64,000 nt of DNA from Otis tarda (taxonomy: Eukaryota > Chordata > Aves > Otidiformes > Otididae), in contig CM048552.1 of NCBI GenBank assembly GCA_026413225.1, positions 204,551,553-204,615,552 on the forward strand. Reading direction: 5' to 3'. A program made the position numbers and the translations under genes. The notes under the pieces were generated by a model. It searched no databases, was not told the origin of the DNA, and worked only from the letters and a program-made list of their open reading frames with translations. This document shows positions 63,101 to 64,000 of this stretch, piece by piece. Position 1 is the stretch's first letter; each line of letters opens with the position of its first letter.

Positions 63101-63204
63101 TCAGATGAGGACTTCCATCATGTCCATATCTGGAAACTCAGGCTTGTGGAGCAAGCTGCTCACTCTGCCTTTGCTCTCGGGCAGCTTCCCATGGCTTGAG
63201 TTCT
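63101..63204 (-). CDS. AMOTL1: AMOTL1 last coding exon (C-terminus), partial gene
   Basis: AMOTL1 (angiomotin-like 1) is a tight-junction scaffold that binds YAP through N-terminal PPxY motifs and polarity proteins through a C-terminal PDZ ligand. On the minus strand, acceptor CTCATTACAG is followed by 33 codons that read NSSHGKLPESKGRVS, then SLLHKPEFPDMDMMEVLI, and stop TGA at 63101-63103. The final EVLI is the PDZ-binding tail typical of the angiomotin family. The exon start is 63204 if the acceptor is CAG/AG, or 63202 if the second AG is used. It is too short to appear as a conventional open frame. Upstream exons, with the coiled-coil AMOT domain, lie beyond 64000. The position, convergent with CWC15, matches the human AMOTL1-CWC15 arrangement. 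Confidence 0.87.
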
Positions 63205-63206
63205 CT

Positions 63207-64000
63207 GTAATGAGAAGGGAAAGCTCGTCTTCAGCTCAAATTCAACAGCAAATTGTTCAAAGCAAATATAAAACTATTTTTTGGGGTTGCTGGTGGAGCA
63301 CATCTTAACTGTATGTTCCACATTCTGAAAGCCAAATTTGATGACGAGGCCAAGCACATGTAATATTGAATTCCCTGCGCAATGACAGTAGGTGTGTTGG
63401 TGTCCACAGACCCCAAGGGCAGGCGTAAAAACGGTATTTAAGAGATATGGACTAAAATATCTCTTTAGCTGTGGCCCTAGAGAGAAACAGGCATTTGTGA
63501 AAGGTCTACATCACTTTACCGAGTTACTACTCGTCATCTGATCCACGGCAGCTCTCCACATGTATGCTCCTGGTCTGCATCAGGTAAAAAACTTAGGAAC
63601 TTAAAACATCATGAAGGCAGCACACAAATCACCAGGCAGGTGGTTTAATCTAAAATGTATTACTTTGCCAGTGGGGTGGGCTAAGAGAACGTACATAGCC
63701 AATTATCACAATGTTTGATAGATATTGTTAGGTGTTTATCTTCATCATTCACGGAGAAGAAGGACTTTCATTTCTTACAAGCAGGAATAGCTTGGAAGGC
63801 TATTTTAAGAGTACCTGGAAATAAATCCCAAGCTGGATTGCCGAAAATACAATAAGCCAGAGTTTCAAGGAATCAGTGATATTCAGTCCTATTAATGATA
63901 TACGGCACGTTTTTAGAGGGAAGGCTTGCTTTTGAGACAAGATGAATGTGTAGGAAACTGGCCTCTTCAAAATAATGTGTGCAAAATAAATGCCTCCCTT
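63207..64000 (-). other. Last intron of AMOTL1 (partial)
   Basis: This is the sequence upstream of the last AMOTL1 exon on the minus strand. No further AMOT-like exon was found before the right edge. Confidence 0.6.

Noticed and set aside
1-64000. CRISPR arrays, operons, prophage, endogenous retrovirus or toxin genes
   Set aside because: No direct-repeat and spacer arrays, no bacterial gene organisation, and no LTRs or retroviral gag/pol/env similarity were seen. The only reverse transcriptases are CR1-clade LINE fragments.

Overview
The window is vertebrate nuclear DNA, almost certainly from a bird. It has seven or more CR1 (chicken repeat 1) LINE fragments with the typical avian 3' end, genes split by GT-AG introns, one CpG-rich housekeeping promoter, and long stretches with no gene. 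Nothing looks bacterial, viral or plasmid-derived. The species cannot be named from the sequence alone.

Three protein-coding genes can be supported. (1) The first coding exon of ENDOD1 or a close ENDOD1-like paralogue is on the minus strand at 5059-5352. It encodes a signal peptide and the start of the nuclease-like domain; the rest of the gene runs off the left edge. (2) CWC15, a spliceosome-associated protein, is complete on the plus strand. It has a non-coding first exon in a CpG-rich promoter near 21.2 kb, six coding exons between 23274 and 36208 that join in phase into 230 residues, and a poly(A) signal at 36499. (3) The last coding exon of AMOTL1 (angiomotin-like 1) is on the minus strand at 63101-63204. 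It is only about 34 codons long and ends in a PDZ-binding tail, followed by a roughly 2.9 kb 3' UTR that ends near 60.17 kb. The order and orientations (ENDOD1 minus, CWC15 plus, AMOTL1 minus) match the human 11q21 block read in reverse, which supports all three calls.

Region by region: 1-5058 is ENDOD1 intron 1 and carries a CR1 copy whose reverse-transcriptase frame is still open. 5353-20700 is the spacer between the divergent ENDOD1 and CWC15 promoters and holds several CR1 tails and older repeat relics. 20726-21480 is a CT microsatellite followed by the CWC15 promoter. 21253-36208 is CWC15. 36.5-60.2 kb is intergenic between the convergent CWC15 and AMOTL1 genes, with a decayed 1.15 kb CR1 copy, an old CR1-clade relic near 52 kb, and AT-rich microsatellites. 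60.2-64 kb is the AMOTL1 3' UTR, last exon and the start of its last intron.

The genes do not form a pathway. CWC15 acts in splicing, ENDOD1 is a secretory-pathway or membrane nuclease-family protein, and AMOTL1 is a junction and Hippo-pathway scaffold. I found no convincing new biological system. The observations most worth checking are a possible alternative (poison) exon in CWC15 intron 5, three Pumilio-type sites in the AMOTL1 3' UTR, and the contrast between the intact and decayed CR1 copies.
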